Counted from the first letter of the stretch, positions 15,490 to 24,510 are shown. The stretch: 32,007 nt of DNA from an uncultured Fibrobacter sp. (GCA_947165045.1 CAMUYW010000035.1:1-32007); one strand, 5' to 3'. A program made the numbers and translations. The notes: generated from the letters alone by a model not told the origin.

Positions 15490-17124
15490 ATGCGACATGG
15501 ATTTTTTCGCTACTTTTTTCAAGCCCCAAAATTTGCACTTGTGGCATCCATTGTTTTTTTCATTGTTTCTAGCGTACACGCGTACGACCATGAATGTGGT
15601 ACGATAAAGGCCATTAGCAATATTCTCAGCAACAAGAAGCTCGGCAAAGCGAGCACCCGATATAGCGAACAATGCGCGCCAGAAGCATTCTACGATACCG
15701 TCTATACCATCGAAACAAATCATTTTCAAATCTTTTACGTTTTGAAGGGTCCACACGCCACCACGAAAGCGTTTGCCGAAAGCACCGCCACCAGCATGGA
15801 AAAAGCCTGGGACTTTTACATCAACCAACATAAAATGCATGCGCCCCAAGGCGTAAGCACAACAATCCACTACTTAAAAGAACCCAAAGAAGGCTTATAT
15901 CCCATCGAAATTGTCGATCTCTCCAGAATCAGGGATTCAGACTATCGATGCTTCAAATGCTTCGGCCTTACTGTTCCTTACTCCAAATCGCAAATCTTTT
16001 TGGACAACGATTTTAAAAGTCCAACGTCCTTTTCTAACGAGAAAGACACAACATTTTTTAATGGCGACACTTGCACTTACGACAAAGCAACGGACGAACT
16101 TTACAACCTCACTTACGATTATTCCTATGCGGACGAATGGCTCAAGGGTATCAAGGTCACTGCCTTCCATGAATTTTATCATGCAATACAGCTCACCTAT
16201 ATCAGCATGTTCGACAACGAAACTTTCTGGTTTGAAGCATCTGCAGCCGGATTCGAAGAAATCACAAATCCCGACATAGACGACTATATACGTTACATAC
16301 CTAATTTATTCAAAGCCATGGGCACCCCTCTCTCGGACAACTTTAGCAATTACGGGGCGTCAACATTATTCCTTTATCTGTACCAAAAAATATCCAAAAA
16401 TCTAGACAGATCTATTTGGGAAAACTATTCAAAGAATCCTACCAAGAATTTTGAATACCAATTTGAAAAAGCGCTCAACGAACTGAATCTCAACGCCGAT
16501 AGCATTTTCCATGACTATTCTGTTCGCCTATCCTTTTCTGGCAATCGCGCTACAGACATCAAAGAAAAAGAATGGATTAACGATGATCAATCTCAATGGC
16601 CGAACGCCATATTCCGAGATAACGACGAAATCACCCCCGATCTCAAGAGTCTTGCCTTCGACTTTTACAACACCACAAACAGCGAATTTACACCAAATCT
16701 CACAAACTTCATCGGAAAAGCCTCCGTCATCATTTACAGCAACGGAAAAGCGAGCATTCACAAAATTCAAAGCACAAAAACAATCGACAGTCTTACATCC
16801 GTTTTAGCTCTAAGCGATTCTTCTACTTGGATTTTCAGCCGTTTGGGCGACTCCGAAAACATTCCCATTACAAACAGCAACGCCGCCCCTCACGCATTCC
16901 CAGTTCCATGGCGCGATGGTCCGCTCTGTTTTGCGCCACTTCCGAAAGACAAAAAATTTATCGAACTCCGCACGAGACGCGGTGACTTAATCTCTCAAGA
17001 AAAATACGAGGGAACTTCTTACTGTCTGCAAGAAGAACAAGTTAAATCGATGATGGCACCGGGAATCTATCGCTTCCGAGTCGGCAACAAAGGCAAAACC
17101 ACGAGCTTTATGATAATATACTAA
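15490..17124 (+). CDS. Secreted zinc metalloprotease (gluzincin-like)
   Basis: The 544-residue protein has a long basic-hydrophobic signal peptide ending in VHA (cleavage likely after Ala31), so it is exported to the periplasm or beyond. HEFYH (His227, Glu228, His231) is a zinc-binding HExxH motif. The third ligand is probably Glu249 in WFEASAAGFEE, 18 residues after the second His, a pattern like thermolysin-type and MXAN_6640-type peptidases. Several cysteines (for example RCFKCFG) may form disulfides. The C-terminal part (about 380-544) looks like a beta-rich accessory domain. The ATG is 3 nt after the UbiD-family stop with GGAG in that gene's last codons, so it is translated from the same mRNA although its function appears unrelated. 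Confidence 0.75.
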   Translation: MRHGFFRYFFQAPKFALVASIVFFIVSSVHAYDHECGTIKAISNILSNKKLGKASTRYSEQCAPEAFYDTVYTIETNHFQIFYVLKGPHATTKAFAESTATSMEKAWDFYINQHKMHAPQGVSTTIHYLKEPKEGLYPIEIVDLSRIRDSDYRCFKCFGLTVPYSKSQIFLDNDFKSPTSFSNEKDTTFFNGDTCTYDKATDELYNLTYDYSYADEWLKGIKVTAFHEFYHAIQLTYISMFDNETFWFEASAAGFEEITNPDIDDYIRYIPNLFKAMGTPLSDNFSNYGASTLFLYLYQKISKNLDRSIWENYSKNPTKNFEYQFEKALNELNLNADSIFHDYSVRLSFSGNRATDIKEKEWINDDQSQWPNAIFRDNDEITPDLKSLAFDFYNTTNSEFTPNLTNFIGKASVIIYSNGKASIHKIQSTKTIDSLTSVLALSDSSTWIFSRLGDSENIPITNSNAAPHAFPVPWRDGPLCFAPLPKDKKFIELRTRRGDLISQEKYEGTSYCLQEEQVKSMMAPGIYRFRVGNKGKTTSFMIIY

Positions 17125-17180
17125 TCAGTAATAATTCTATAAGCCAAAGGCGCGGCCAACTATTTTATAATAAACCAAAC

Positions 17181-17336
17181 AATAATCGTTGAGAAAATAA
17201 AAGCGTCGACCAAGGATATTTGTCTTCGCAAAAGCCTGCAAGGTGAGTGTCGCACAGGGCTGCTCGCAGACCTGTATGACCGAACCGTAGCGGCGGACGC
17301 CGTAGGCGTCAACTCCGAGCTGGGGCCCCGCCCGCA
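17181..17336 (+). repeat. Dispersed structured intergenic repeat, copy A
   Basis: This roughly 156-bp element lies in the 237-bp gap between convergent genes. It shares with copy B (24580-24800) an opening AATAATCGT then AAGCGTCGACC (17200-17210), a central GGGCTGCTCGCAGACC (17257-17272), and a 24-bp end beginning CTCCGAGCTGGGGCCCC (17313-17336). Before the end box is a perfect hairpin GACGCC-GTA-GGCGTC (17296-17310). Right after it a 16-bp near palindrome, CCCGCAATATTACGGG, begins inside the end box (17331-17346). A 73-codon minus-strand frame over the gap is not believed to be a gene. Confidence 0.75.
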
Positions 17337-17361
17337 ATATTACGGGTCTAGGGCGCAAACC

Positions 17362-18966
17362 CTAAATTAAACATCCGATCCATGGGAAGAGATTATTCTT
17401 TTGCTCTAGCGTTTTGAGCAATTGCAAGTTCGGCTTTGCCTTCACAGCATCTGCATAAAGTGCACATACATTTTCATAATGCCCGTTCAAGCGCGCACGC
17501 GCATAGTCTGCAGCCGAATTGTTGTGAATCATGAACGCCCAATCCGAAGCCTGGAACAACACAAGTTCACGAGCGATTTGCGATAGGAAACGCTTTATTG
17601 TAGCGACTTTCCCGGCCCCACGCTCAACGCGCGACTTCAAATCGTCCATCATCTTGCGCATTCTAAAGAACATCGGATACTGGAACGACACAGCGTCATT
17701 CATCCAAACTTCGCCAAAGCCGCCCTCGCCCCACGACGAGAATATCGGCGCATGAACATCGGAATCCGCGGCATTTTTCGCAGCAATCCCGGCCGCATTC
17801 ACGGAATCTTCAAGCGAAGCCATTTCAACGATATTCGAACTTGCAGCACGTTCAAACATTTTTTCGATGAACAGCGGGCCTTCAAACCACCAGTGGCCAA
17901 AAAGTTCCGCATCGTACGGGCAAAGAATCGAGACCTTGTTGCCATCCATATTCGGGAGCAAATTCGAAACAGTCTCTTCACGGTTCGCCACAAACAAACG
18001 AGCATGGTCTTCGACCAATCGCAATGCATTCCATGGGCGATAAACTTTTTTGTCTTCGCTACCCGTGATGCGGTAATACTTGAGCCCCGTCTCGATATGC
18101 GTTCCGGCAGCCAAGAAGTAATCGCCTAAATACTCGCTTTCACGTTCGTGCGCAATATCCTTAAAGAACTCGCGATACTCAGGATGCCCCGGATAACCCG
18201 TTTTGCGGCTCCACACTTCCATGGAACTGCTCTGTTCACGCCCAAAGCAATAAAGCCCTGCAGGTGTTTTGATCGGAGCAAAAACGCCATACTTCGGCGC
18301 CGGCTTCGCCAACAGCACACCATGCGTTTCCAAGAAGAAGTATTTGAACCCGTATTCAGCAAGAATTGCATCCAAGCCTTCAAAATAGCCGCATTCCGGC
18401 AACCACAAGCCTCGCGGCTTTTTGCCAAACGCTTCTTCGAAAGCACGAACTGTAATTTTCAATTGAAGTCGAATTGCTTCGACATCGTTCTGGTACGCAG
18501 GCAAAAACGGATGCGTACCCACGCACGTAAGCAAATTGATTTTTCCAATCTGCTCCAAGCGCTTGAGAGACGGAACAATTTCGCAACAGCAATCATGCTC
18601 CCACGTATTGATCAAAGCAATTTGACGGCGGTAGTAAAAATTCACCACCTCCATCATCTCGGAATCATTCTGCAAGCGAGCCTTCTCACGTTCCAGAAGT
18701 TCAAGCTGTTTATGCAAATGACGCGAGAATTTGTCCAAAAGCGAACGGTCCGTCAGCATCGCCAAGAGTACTGACGAAACACTAAAATTCAAAGTGCCCG
18801 GCACACCCTTTTCTTCCAGACGGTTGAGCATCTGGACCATCGGCAAATACGTCTCTGCCATAGCCTCAAAAAACCAGTTCTCTTCCAAGAACCGGTCGTA
18901 AGAGGGTTCACGCACAAAAGGTAGATGTGCGTGAAGCAAAAGATGAACTTTACCGGGTTTCGCCAT
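17362..18966 (-). CDS. GH57 1,4-alpha-glucan branching enzyme
   Basis: The 534-residue protein has the conserved GH57 regions in order: HAHLPF (12-17), GTHPFLP (150-156), GLWLPECGY with the nucleophile at Glu191, and CPYDAELFGHWW with the acid at Asp352. These positions agree closely with the GH57 branching enzyme of Thermococcus kodakarensis (Glu183, Asp354). It introduces alpha-1,6 branches into glycogen in the cytoplasm; Fibrobacter stores glycogen. A debranching or 4-alpha-glucanotransferase role is less likely. Its ATG overlaps the stop of the upstream DUF4912 gene by one base (TAATG), so translation is coupled. Confidence 0.9.
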   Translation of the reverse strand: MAKPGKVHLLLHAHLPFVREPSYDRFLEENWFFEAMAETYLPMVQMLNRLEEKGVPGTLNFSVSSVLLAMLTDRSLLDKFSRHLHKQLELLEREKARLQNDSEMMEVVNFYYRRQIALINTWEHDCCCEIVPSLKRLEQIGKINLLTCVGTHPFLPAYQNDVEAIRLQLKITVRAFEEAFGKKPRGLWLPECGYFEGLDAILAEYGFKYFFLETHGVLLAKPAPKYGVFAPIKTPAGLYCFGREQSSSMEVWSRKTGYPGHPEYREFFKDIAHERESEYLGDYFLAAGTHIETGLKYYRITGSEDKKVYRPWNALRLVEDHARLFVANREETVSNLLPNMDGNKVSILCPYDAELFGHWWFEGPLFIEKMFERAASSNIVEMASLEDSVNAAGIAAKNAADSDVHAPIFSSWGEGGFGEVWMNDAVSFQYPMFFRMRKMMDDLKSRVERGAGKVATIKRFLSQIARELVLFQASDWAFMIHNNSAADYARARLNGHYENVCALYADAVKAKPNLQLLKTLEQKNNLFPWIGCLI

Positions 18967-20207
18967 TATTCCGTGCGCTTAACGACAATCGGAACAATCG
19001 TGGTCGGGAAATCGCCATCCTTGTCTGTTGCAAAGACCGGAATGATCTTCGTGACATCCGGGAGGTCTTCTTCAAAGCTGAAGGTGCCATCCGGATTCAG
19101 CGGGAACGGTTCGCCGCGCACTTGCAAATGAGCGTCCGGACGCGTGCCACCGTAAACGATCAAGCGAGTCTTCACCCACAAGAAAAAGTCCTTGCCGTAA
19201 TTCACGGAATCCTTCGGGAGTTCAAGCTTGTTGCTCTTGAGAGCGGCACTCGAAAGTGCGCCCGAGAACATCGAACCCGAAGAACTCGAAAGCGATTCGA
19301 GCCAGTTCTTTGCTGACATCGAGGAAAGTCCAGAACTGCCGAAGCCGCCAAGCGTAGCACCACCAAGCGAAGCACGAACAAAGACATTATCCGTATTCAC
19401 TTCGGAGCCTTCGAGCGTGAAGGTCTGCATCGGTCCTGCTTCAACGAGCGGTTCGAACTTGCCTGCAGTAACAACGCCAAGAGCAGCAGAGCAGTTCTGC
19501 GTCACCTTGTTTTCTACGTACCAGCTACGAGCATCTGCCGGAACTTCAATATCGTGGAACTTGAGCTTCTTGTTGCGCTTTACCGTGAGGTCGTTCGAGA
19601 TATCGAACAGGCGCAAAACGAGCTTGCCTTTGCCCTTCTTTGCAGCCTTGATGCGTTCTTCAGAAACGTCCCAAAAAGCTTGCATCCAGTTCGGATCCTT
19701 TTGCATAAGGACCAAGTATTCAGCATCAAAGGATTGCGGGAGAGCTTCCGGAGCAGCCTTGGCAGCCTTCTTTGCAGCCGGAGTTTCCACAACTTCGACA
19801 TCGACCTTCTTAGCCTTCGTTACAGCCTTCACCACTTTCTTTGCGGCGGCAACAGACTTCGCCGTCTTTTCAGAAACCTTCGTGGCCTTAGCAGTCTTTA
19901 CGACCTTTGCCGTATCCGGTTCGGCCTTAACGGCCTTCTTCACCGTTTTCTTTGCAGGAGCAGCCTTTGCAGCAACCTTTTCAACCGTTGCAGTCGGCTT
20001 CTTTGCCACCTTGGCAACAATCTTCTGTTCAGCGGCCTTAGCCGTTTTCTTTTCAGCCTTTACTGCAGTTTTAGCAGCTGTCTTTGCTGCCGGCTTCTTT
20101 TCAGCAACAGTTTTCGTCGCAGCCTTAGCCGGAGCAGCCTTTGCTGCTGCGGCCTTCTTTACAGCTGCGGCCTTCTTTACAATTTCTTCTTTCTTTTTAG
20201 TAGTCAT
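18966..20207 (-). CDS. DUF4912 protein with histone-H1-like Lys/Ala tail
   Basis: The 413-residue protein has three parts. Residues 1 to about 155 are almost only Lys, Ala, Val, Thr and Glu, resembling histone H1 tails. From about 157 (LPQSFDAEYLVLMQKDPNWM) comes a DUF4912 domain, with the FWDVS and LRLFDIS strands typical of that family. The C-terminal part (GGTRPDAHLQVRGEPFPLNP) is a beta domain often attached to DUF4912. DUF4912 genes are commonly next to GH57 genes, as here, suggesting a role in glucan metabolism; the tail may bind nucleic acid or a polyanion. AAGGAG lies 6 nt before the ATG. The gene follows the outer-membrane gene after 22 nt. Confidence 0.85.
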   Translation of the reverse strand: MTTKKKEEIVKKAAAVKKAAAAKAAPAKAATKTVAEKKPAAKTAAKTAVKAEKKTAKAAEQKIVAKVAKKPTATVEKVAAKAAPAKKTVKKAVKAEPDTAKVVKTAKATKVSEKTAKSVAAAKKVVKAVTKAKKVDVEVVETPAAKKAAKAAPEALPQSFDAEYLVLMQKDPNWMQAFWDVSEERIKAAKKGKGKLVLRLFDISNDLTVKRNKKLKFHDIEVPADARSWYVENKVTQNCSAALGVVTAGKFEPLVEAGPMQTFTLEGSEVNTDNVFVRASLGGATLGGFGSSGLSSMSAKNWLESLSSSSGSMFSGALSSAALKSNKLELPKDSVNYGKDFFLWVKTRLIVYGGTRPDAHLQVRGEPFPLNPDGTFSFEEDLPDVTKIIPVFATDKDGDFPTTIVPIVVKRTE

Positions 20208-20229
20208 CTCGATCTCCTTCTATCAAATC

Positions 20230-21474
20230 TTACTGACCACGGGTCTTGCCCCAATTTCCGACACCCACTAAACCCAAGCGAATTCCAATAAACGATTCAC
20301 TCCAGTTGCGGTCGTCGTCCGTCAGGCGCACCCCACCCTGAATGGCCAAATCCAAATTCATGCCCTTTCTCCCAAGTGGGAACCCAGCACCAATGGATCC
20401 GCCAATTTCAGAAACATCTTTTACATACCAACTCTTGTACCAGAGACCAGCCCGATAGGCAATGCGATCCCAGTAGGAATCATAGAAAACATCACTTCCA
20501 TTGCGCTGATATCCCACAGATATATTAAAATCATTTTGCGTTTTTGTCACCTGAGACATGCTCCAACTACCGGCAACATTTTCAATATCGCGGTCCCAAG
20601 CACGCCAAGCAACATCAGCCATCACATGATGACGTTTATCCAAACGGTAGCTAACACCTGTTGCAAGCATTGCCGGCACCTTAATCGTGCGAGTTTTGCG
20701 GTTTGGAGCTAGCGTATCCAATTCACTAAATCTTAAGTTATACTCCAATTCATTCTTGAGCGTGTAAGGTGTCGTGAAAGAGAAGAAGTAAGATGCCATG
20801 CGACCACGATATTGCGCTGCAAACGTGTAATAAGCAGCATGGTTCTTAATGTTCCAATCGCCACTCACATAATCCGAAACTTCGGAACTATTTGTAGCCC
20901 AAGCATCTTCTTTAGCAATAGCACTATTGTCCGGTCCCAGCGTCAAGTTACGCGAGAAACTTCCCATTACAAAATGCGCCGAAGCACCAAGCGATACCGC
21001 CCTATAGAACGGAAGTCTAATGGCATAGGTTGGTACCAATTCATAGACACTGCTCTGGTACTCGATTTCAGCATCCCACATTTCTTCTACATCATGAATA
21101 TCTTCACGCATCGAAGCAGAGTAATGTTGCCACAATGAGAAACCAAGCGAACCAAAGTCATTCAACGGGAACGTCAAGTTCATCGACGGCATCGTGACAT
21201 TAGTTTTCGTGAAATGTGAATTCGAGCGATCTGCAGTCGAAACATCAAACAAGAAATTCAAGTTAAACGAGACCTTGGTATCAAAAGCCTGACGAGCCGG
21301 GTTCACCACAGAAACGCCTTCTGCATCACCCGTCTTTGCATTACCGGCAAAGCCACGACCAGCCATAGCAGCAGAACCGCCCATGATTTGTTCTTGGCCA
21401 AGAGCATCAAGACCTATCATCGAAGCAAAAGAAAAACTCGAAACACAAAGCAATGCACTAATAAACTTTTTCAT
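20230..21474 (-). CDS. Outer-membrane beta-barrel protein (FadL/OmpP1-like)
   Basis: This 414-residue protein has a signal peptide (MKKFISALLCVSSFSFA) and a mature N-terminus rich in Gly and Ala (GQEQIMGGSAAMAGRGFAGN), similar to FadL- and PorV-like barrels. The rest is made of alternating amphipathic strands rich in aromatic residues (for example NLTFPLNDFGSLGFSLWQ), ending with FIGIRLGLVGVG. It is probably a channel or an assembly factor in the outer membrane. Its ATG overlaps the stop codon of the upstream lipoprotein gene (TAATG), so the two are likely partners. The transported ligand is unknown. Confidence 0.8.
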   Translation of the reverse strand: MKKFISALLCVSSFSFASMIGLDALGQEQIMGGSAAMAGRGFAGNAKTGDAEGVSVVNPARQAFDTKVSFNLNFLFDVSTADRSNSHFTKTNVTMPSMNLTFPLNDFGSLGFSLWQHYSASMREDIHDVEEMWDAEIEYQSSVYELVPTYAIRLPFYRAVSLGASAHFVMGSFSRNLTLGPDNSAIAKEDAWATNSSEVSDYVSGDWNIKNHAAYYTFAAQYRGRMASYFFSFTTPYTLKNELEYNLRFSELDTLAPNRKTRTIKVPAMLATGVSYRLDKRHHVMADVAWRAWDRDIENVAGSWSMSQVTKTQNDFNISVGYQRNGSDVFYDSYWDRIAYRAGLWYKSWYVKDVSEIGGSIGAGFPLGRKGMNLDLAIQGGVRLTDDDRNWSESFIGIRLGLVGVGNWGKTRGQ

Positions 21475-22943
21475 TATTCCTCCCCACGCTTAGAGGCAAG
21501 CCACAACTTAAGCGTAGCGGGTTTGCTCTTGATAGTGCTAAAATCGTAACGTGCATAGTCTACATCAGAGAAAAGCACCTGAAGCGTATCTCCACTAGCA
21601 ACCTTAATCAGATCCCCATTGGCAAGGCGTATTGAATCAGCCTTGGAAACGGTACGATCATACATCAACGTATCCTTATCCAAAATCAACGAATTTCCGA
21701 GAGACATAGACATCTTGAATGTGCGACCATCGCTAGCCCTGTTGATGAAATCCCGCAATCCAGCTGTTACCTGCAACGAAAGTGAATCTCCTTTATAAAA
21801 CACCACATTCGGATGTCCCAAAGAATCGACTCTCAGAGTATTCACCCTATAACGTTCCGTGGATCGAACCGAAGTATCGGCACTATCCAGATAAGAAGCC
21901 ACATTCACAAAAATAGGCATATTCATTTCTTGACTTCCCTTAGAATCGTCCTTGAAGAACGTCAACACGGCCATCACAACAGCCTGTCGCACATCGTTGC
22001 TATCACCTTCAACATAAGGGAAATTATCACCGTAGAAATCAGACAAAGCCTTCATAATCGGCTTGGAAGGGAACTCGACAACAAGAGAATCGCGACCGCC
22101 ACCATGTAGCACAAGGCAGTCAGAGCATTCTTCGCGATTTGAGTAAATCGTTGCTTCGCGTATCGGAGCAAAGCTTTTGGCATAGTCCTTCTTACCCATA
22201 GCAACCATCATCAGCTGCGGATAGTACAGTGTATAAGCACCGCCATAGAAACGGAAAACATGCGAAGCCTCTGGAGCGGACAAGCGTATCTGCAAACGGC
22301 GATAGCCATCGCTCTTGTGAATTTCATCCACAAGTTCCTTTGGCATATCAATCGTCAAAAGAGAATCAGCAACAATACCGCCATTCTTATTGGTCGATCT
22401 ATTTAAGGAAACGGTAATCGTCGTATCAGCAGAATGCTTCGGCGTCCAAGACTCAAGTTCATGGAACCAAACAGAGTCCGTCACATTATCCAGATCATTA
22501 TATTCTGCAACACTGAGTTTTTCCGACACAATCCAGCTCACATGGACCTTCAACTCTTCCTCGATGGGGAATAAACCAGAAGGAACATAATCGGCACCAT
22601 AATACGAATCCAAAAGTCTCAGATGCAAATAGGATTTTACGGAATCGGCCTTATTCAATGTATCAAGGAACTTATCCAGTCTGTAATCAAGAACAGCATC
22701 ATAAGACGAACCAGGTACGGAACCGAACAAACCACGAACCATAGCCTGATCCGGCAAAGTATCCCTGTAAACTTCGGCAGACACAGGTTTCAAGTCACCG
22801 ACCGTTACAGTCTGTACTTTGTAGCTGCTTGGCATCCCCTGATCAGAAAGCCAGTTAGACAAGCCATCGTCATCCGTATCAAACAAGCAGGACGACAAAA
22901 CGAACGCCAAAAGCGGGAATAGAATAAATTTTTTCTTGTTCAC
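21474..22943 (-). CDS. Large lipoprotein of unknown function, operon leader
   Basis: This 489-residue protein starts with MNKKKFILFPLLAFVLSSC, a lipoprotein signal with lipobox LSSC (Cys19). Directly after it comes DTDDDGLSNWL, an Asp-rich stretch like a calcium-binding thrombospondin type 3 repeat. The remainder is beta-rich with many DSL/DTL turns and loosely recalls the Bacteroidetes DUF4270 lipoproteins, which I cannot confirm. The start codon is GTG, with GGAG 6 nt upstream. It is the first gene of the operon that continues with the beta-barrel, DUF4912 and GH57 genes. It may be a surface or periplasmic partner of the barrel. Confidence 0.75.
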   Translation of the reverse strand: MNKKKFILFPLLAFVLSSCLFDTDDDGLSNWLSDQGMPSSYKVQTVTVGDLKPVSAEVYRDTLPDQAMVRGLFGSVPGSSYDAVLDYRLDKFLDTLNKADSVKSYLHLRLLDSYYGADYVPSGLFPIEEELKVHVSWIVSEKLSVAEYNDLDNVTDSVWFHELESWTPKHSADTTITVSLNRSTNKNGGIVADSLLTIDMPKELVDEIHKSDGYRRLQIRLSAPEASHVFRFYGGAYTLYYPQLMMVAMGKKDYAKSFAPIREATIYSNREECSDCLVLHGGGRDSLVVEFPSKPIMKALSDFYGDNFPYVEGDSNDVRQAVVMAVLTFFKDDSKGSQEMNMPIFVNVASYLDSADTSVRSTERYRVNTLRVDSLGHPNVVFYKGDSLSLQVTAGLRDFINRASDGRTFKMSMSLGNSLILDKDTLMYDRTVSKADSIRLANGDLIKVASGDTLQVLFSDVDYARYDFSTIKSKPATLKLWLASKRGEE

Positions 22944-22981
22944 TCAGAACTCCGAGTATTTACATGTAATAAAATTCGTGC

Positions 22982-22989
22982 ATAATATA
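22982..22989 (-). promoter_or_regulatory. -7 box of the lipoprotein/OMP/GH57 operon
   Basis: Minus-strand GCTATATTATG contains TATATTAT, close to TAnnTTTG and to the other GCTATATT boxes in this window. No TTG element is found at the right distance. Confidence 0.35.
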
Positions 22990-23009
22990 GCAAAATGAGA
23001 AATAGGAAA

Positions 23010-23036
23010 TTAGGTTTTAGGGGTTAGGGATTAGGG
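23010..23036 (+). repeat. TTAGGG-like short repeat, G-quadruplex candidate
   Basis: TTAGG, TTTTAGGGG, TTAGGG and TTAGGG follow one another between two divergent promoters. Four G-tracts of 2-4 bases with short loops could form a two-tier G-quadruplex on the plus strand. Confidence 0.5.
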
Positions 23037-23055
23037 AACTAGCAACTAAAATTGC

Positions 23056-23063
23056 TATATTTG
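23056..23063 (+). promoter_or_regulatory. -7 box for thrC
   Basis: TATATTTG is an exact TAnnTTTG match, preceded by GC as in other promoters here, 25 nt before the thrC start. Confidence 0.5.
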
Positions 23064-23088
23064 CCTCGTAAAATTATTAGAGGTTATT

Positions 23089-24426
23089 ATGCAGTTTAAC
23101 GCTCATTTCAGAAATATCAACGGTGACGATACGTACCCGCTGACCGACGTCATTTACCGCAGCAAGGTGGACGGAAGCTTGCTCGAAGTCGAACACGACC
23201 GCGCAGCACTCGCCAGCCGCAGCCCGGAAGAATGGAAAAAGCTCTTTGCCGAACGCCGCATGAGCTTCAAGCCCGAAGACATGAGCGGTATCTGGAGCAA
23301 GCGTGAAATGGTTCTCCCGGACATTCCGGTCGAAGACATCGTCACCATGCGCGAAGGTTGGAGCCCGCTTTTTGATGCAGCTCCGCTCGCCAAGGACCTC
23401 GGTATCGGAAGCCTCAAAGTCAAGCTTTGCGGCAATTCCCATACCGGCTCCTTCAAGGACCTCGGCATGACAGTTCTTGTCAGCCAAGTGAACCACATCA
23501 TCAAAAAGAACATTCACCCGATTGACGCTGTCGCGTGCGCCTCCACCGGCGACACTTCCGCCGCCCTCAGCGCTTACTGCGCCAAGGCCGGCATCCCGTC
23601 TATCGTGTTCCTCCCGGCCGGCAAGACAAGTACAGCACAGCTCATCCAGCCGATTAGCAACGGCAGCATCGTGCTCGCCCTCGACACGGACTTTGACGGT
23701 TGCATGAAGATTGTTCAGGAAGTCACGAAGGACAATCGCATTTACCTCGCGAACTCCATGAACAGCCTCCGCGTCGAAGGCCAGAAAACCATTTCTCCGG
23801 AAATCTGCCAGGAACTCGGCTGGACCGTTCCGGACACCGTGATTATCCCGGGCGGTAACCTCGGCAACGTAAGCGCACTCGCCAAGGGCTTCGAAGACTG
23901 CAAGGCCATGGGCCTCATCGACCGCATCCCGCGTATCATTGTCGCTCAAGCCGAAAATGCGAACCCGTTCTACCGCGCCTACACCCGCGGCTTCGACAAG
24001 CTCGAACCGGTTCAGGCCAAGAAGACTCTCGCAAGCGCCATCCAGATCGGTAACCCAGTCAGCTATCCGAAGGCCGTTCGCGCCATCCAGAAGACAAACG
24101 GCATGGTCGTAAGCGTCACTGAAGAAGAACTCGCAAACGCAGCACACCGCGGCGACCGCATCGGTCTCTACTGCTGCCCGCACACGGGTGTCGCTCTCGG
24201 CGCTCTCGAAAAGCTCTGCGCAGAAGGCAAGATCGCGAAGGACGAAAACGTCGTCGTCATCAGCACGGCACATGGCCTCAAGTTCACGGAATTCAAGGTT
24301 GCTTACCACGAACAGAAGCTCGAAAACATCGCTAGCAAGTACGCTAACCCTGTCTTCAAGGCTCCTGCCGAAATCGGCGCTGTCATGGACATCTTGAAGA
24401 AAGAGATGGCCGCACGCCGTCGCTAA
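23089..24426 (+). CDS. thrC: Threonine synthase
   Basis: ThrC converts O-phosphohomoserine to threonine with PLP in the cytoplasm. The 445-residue product has the PLP lysine at Lys123 in HTGSFKDLGM, the phosphate-binding ASTGDTSAAL loop (151-160), a GGNLGNV loop in the second domain and a length normal for the family. Codon use is strongly biased to C-ending codons, as in highly expressed genes, and unlike the neighbouring lipoprotein genes. It is a single-gene unit: its own promoter upstream and a strong terminator at 24511-24536. The ribosome site is AGAGG, 7 nt from the ATG. Confidence 0.95.
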   Translation: MQFNAHFRNINGDDTYPLTDVIYRSKVDGSLLEVEHDRAALASRSPEEWKKLFAERRMSFKPEDMSGIWSKREMVLPDIPVEDIVTMREGWSPLFDAAPLAKDLGIGSLKVKLCGNSHTGSFKDLGMTVLVSQVNHIIKKNIHPIDAVACASTGDTSAALSAYCAKAGIPSIVFLPAGKTSTAQLIQPISNGSIVLALDTDFDGCMKIVQEVTKDNRIYLANSMNSLRVEGQKTISPEICQELGWTVPDTVIIPGGNLGNVSALAKGFEDCKAMGLIDRIPRIIVAQAENANPFYRAYTRGFDKLEPVQAKKTLASAIQIGNPVSYPKAVRAIQKTNGMVVSVTEEELANAAHRGDRIGLYCCPHTGVALGALEKLCAEGKIAKDENVVVISTAHGLKFTEFKVAYHEQKLENIASKYANPVFKAPAEIGAVMDILKKEMAARRR

Positions 24427-24475
24427 TGCGCAAGCATTAACAAATGCGTTTAAGCCACCGCTAATCGCGCGTTTC

Positions 24476-24498
24476 GTCATCCTCGCGCAGGCGAGGAT
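24476..24498. repeat. REP-like hairpin after thrC
   Basis: GTC is followed by ATCCTCGC-GCAG-GCGAGGAT, a perfect 8-bp hairpin (24479-24498). It shares the GTCATCCT start and AGGAT end with the element at 112-154 but has a different core. Confidence 0.5.
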
Positions 24499-24510
24499 CC
24501 TAGCATTATC

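Noticed and set aside
17137..17358. 73-codon minus-strand frame in the gap before the GH57 gene
   Set aside because: It covers the dispersed repeat copy A; copy B does not keep the frame, so coding is unlikely.
19228..20271. Hydrophobic Phe/Ala-rich plus-strand frame that looks like a membrane protein
   Set aside because: It is the complement of the Lys/Ala-rich tail of the DUF4912 protein, where AAG and GCC codons read as CTT and GGC or TTC; there is no signal for translation.
23077..24480. Very long minus-strand open frame (467 codons) opposite thrC
   Set aside because: It is a product of the strong C-ending codon bias of thrC, which removes stops on the complementary strand; the translation has no recognisable motif and thrC itself is certain.
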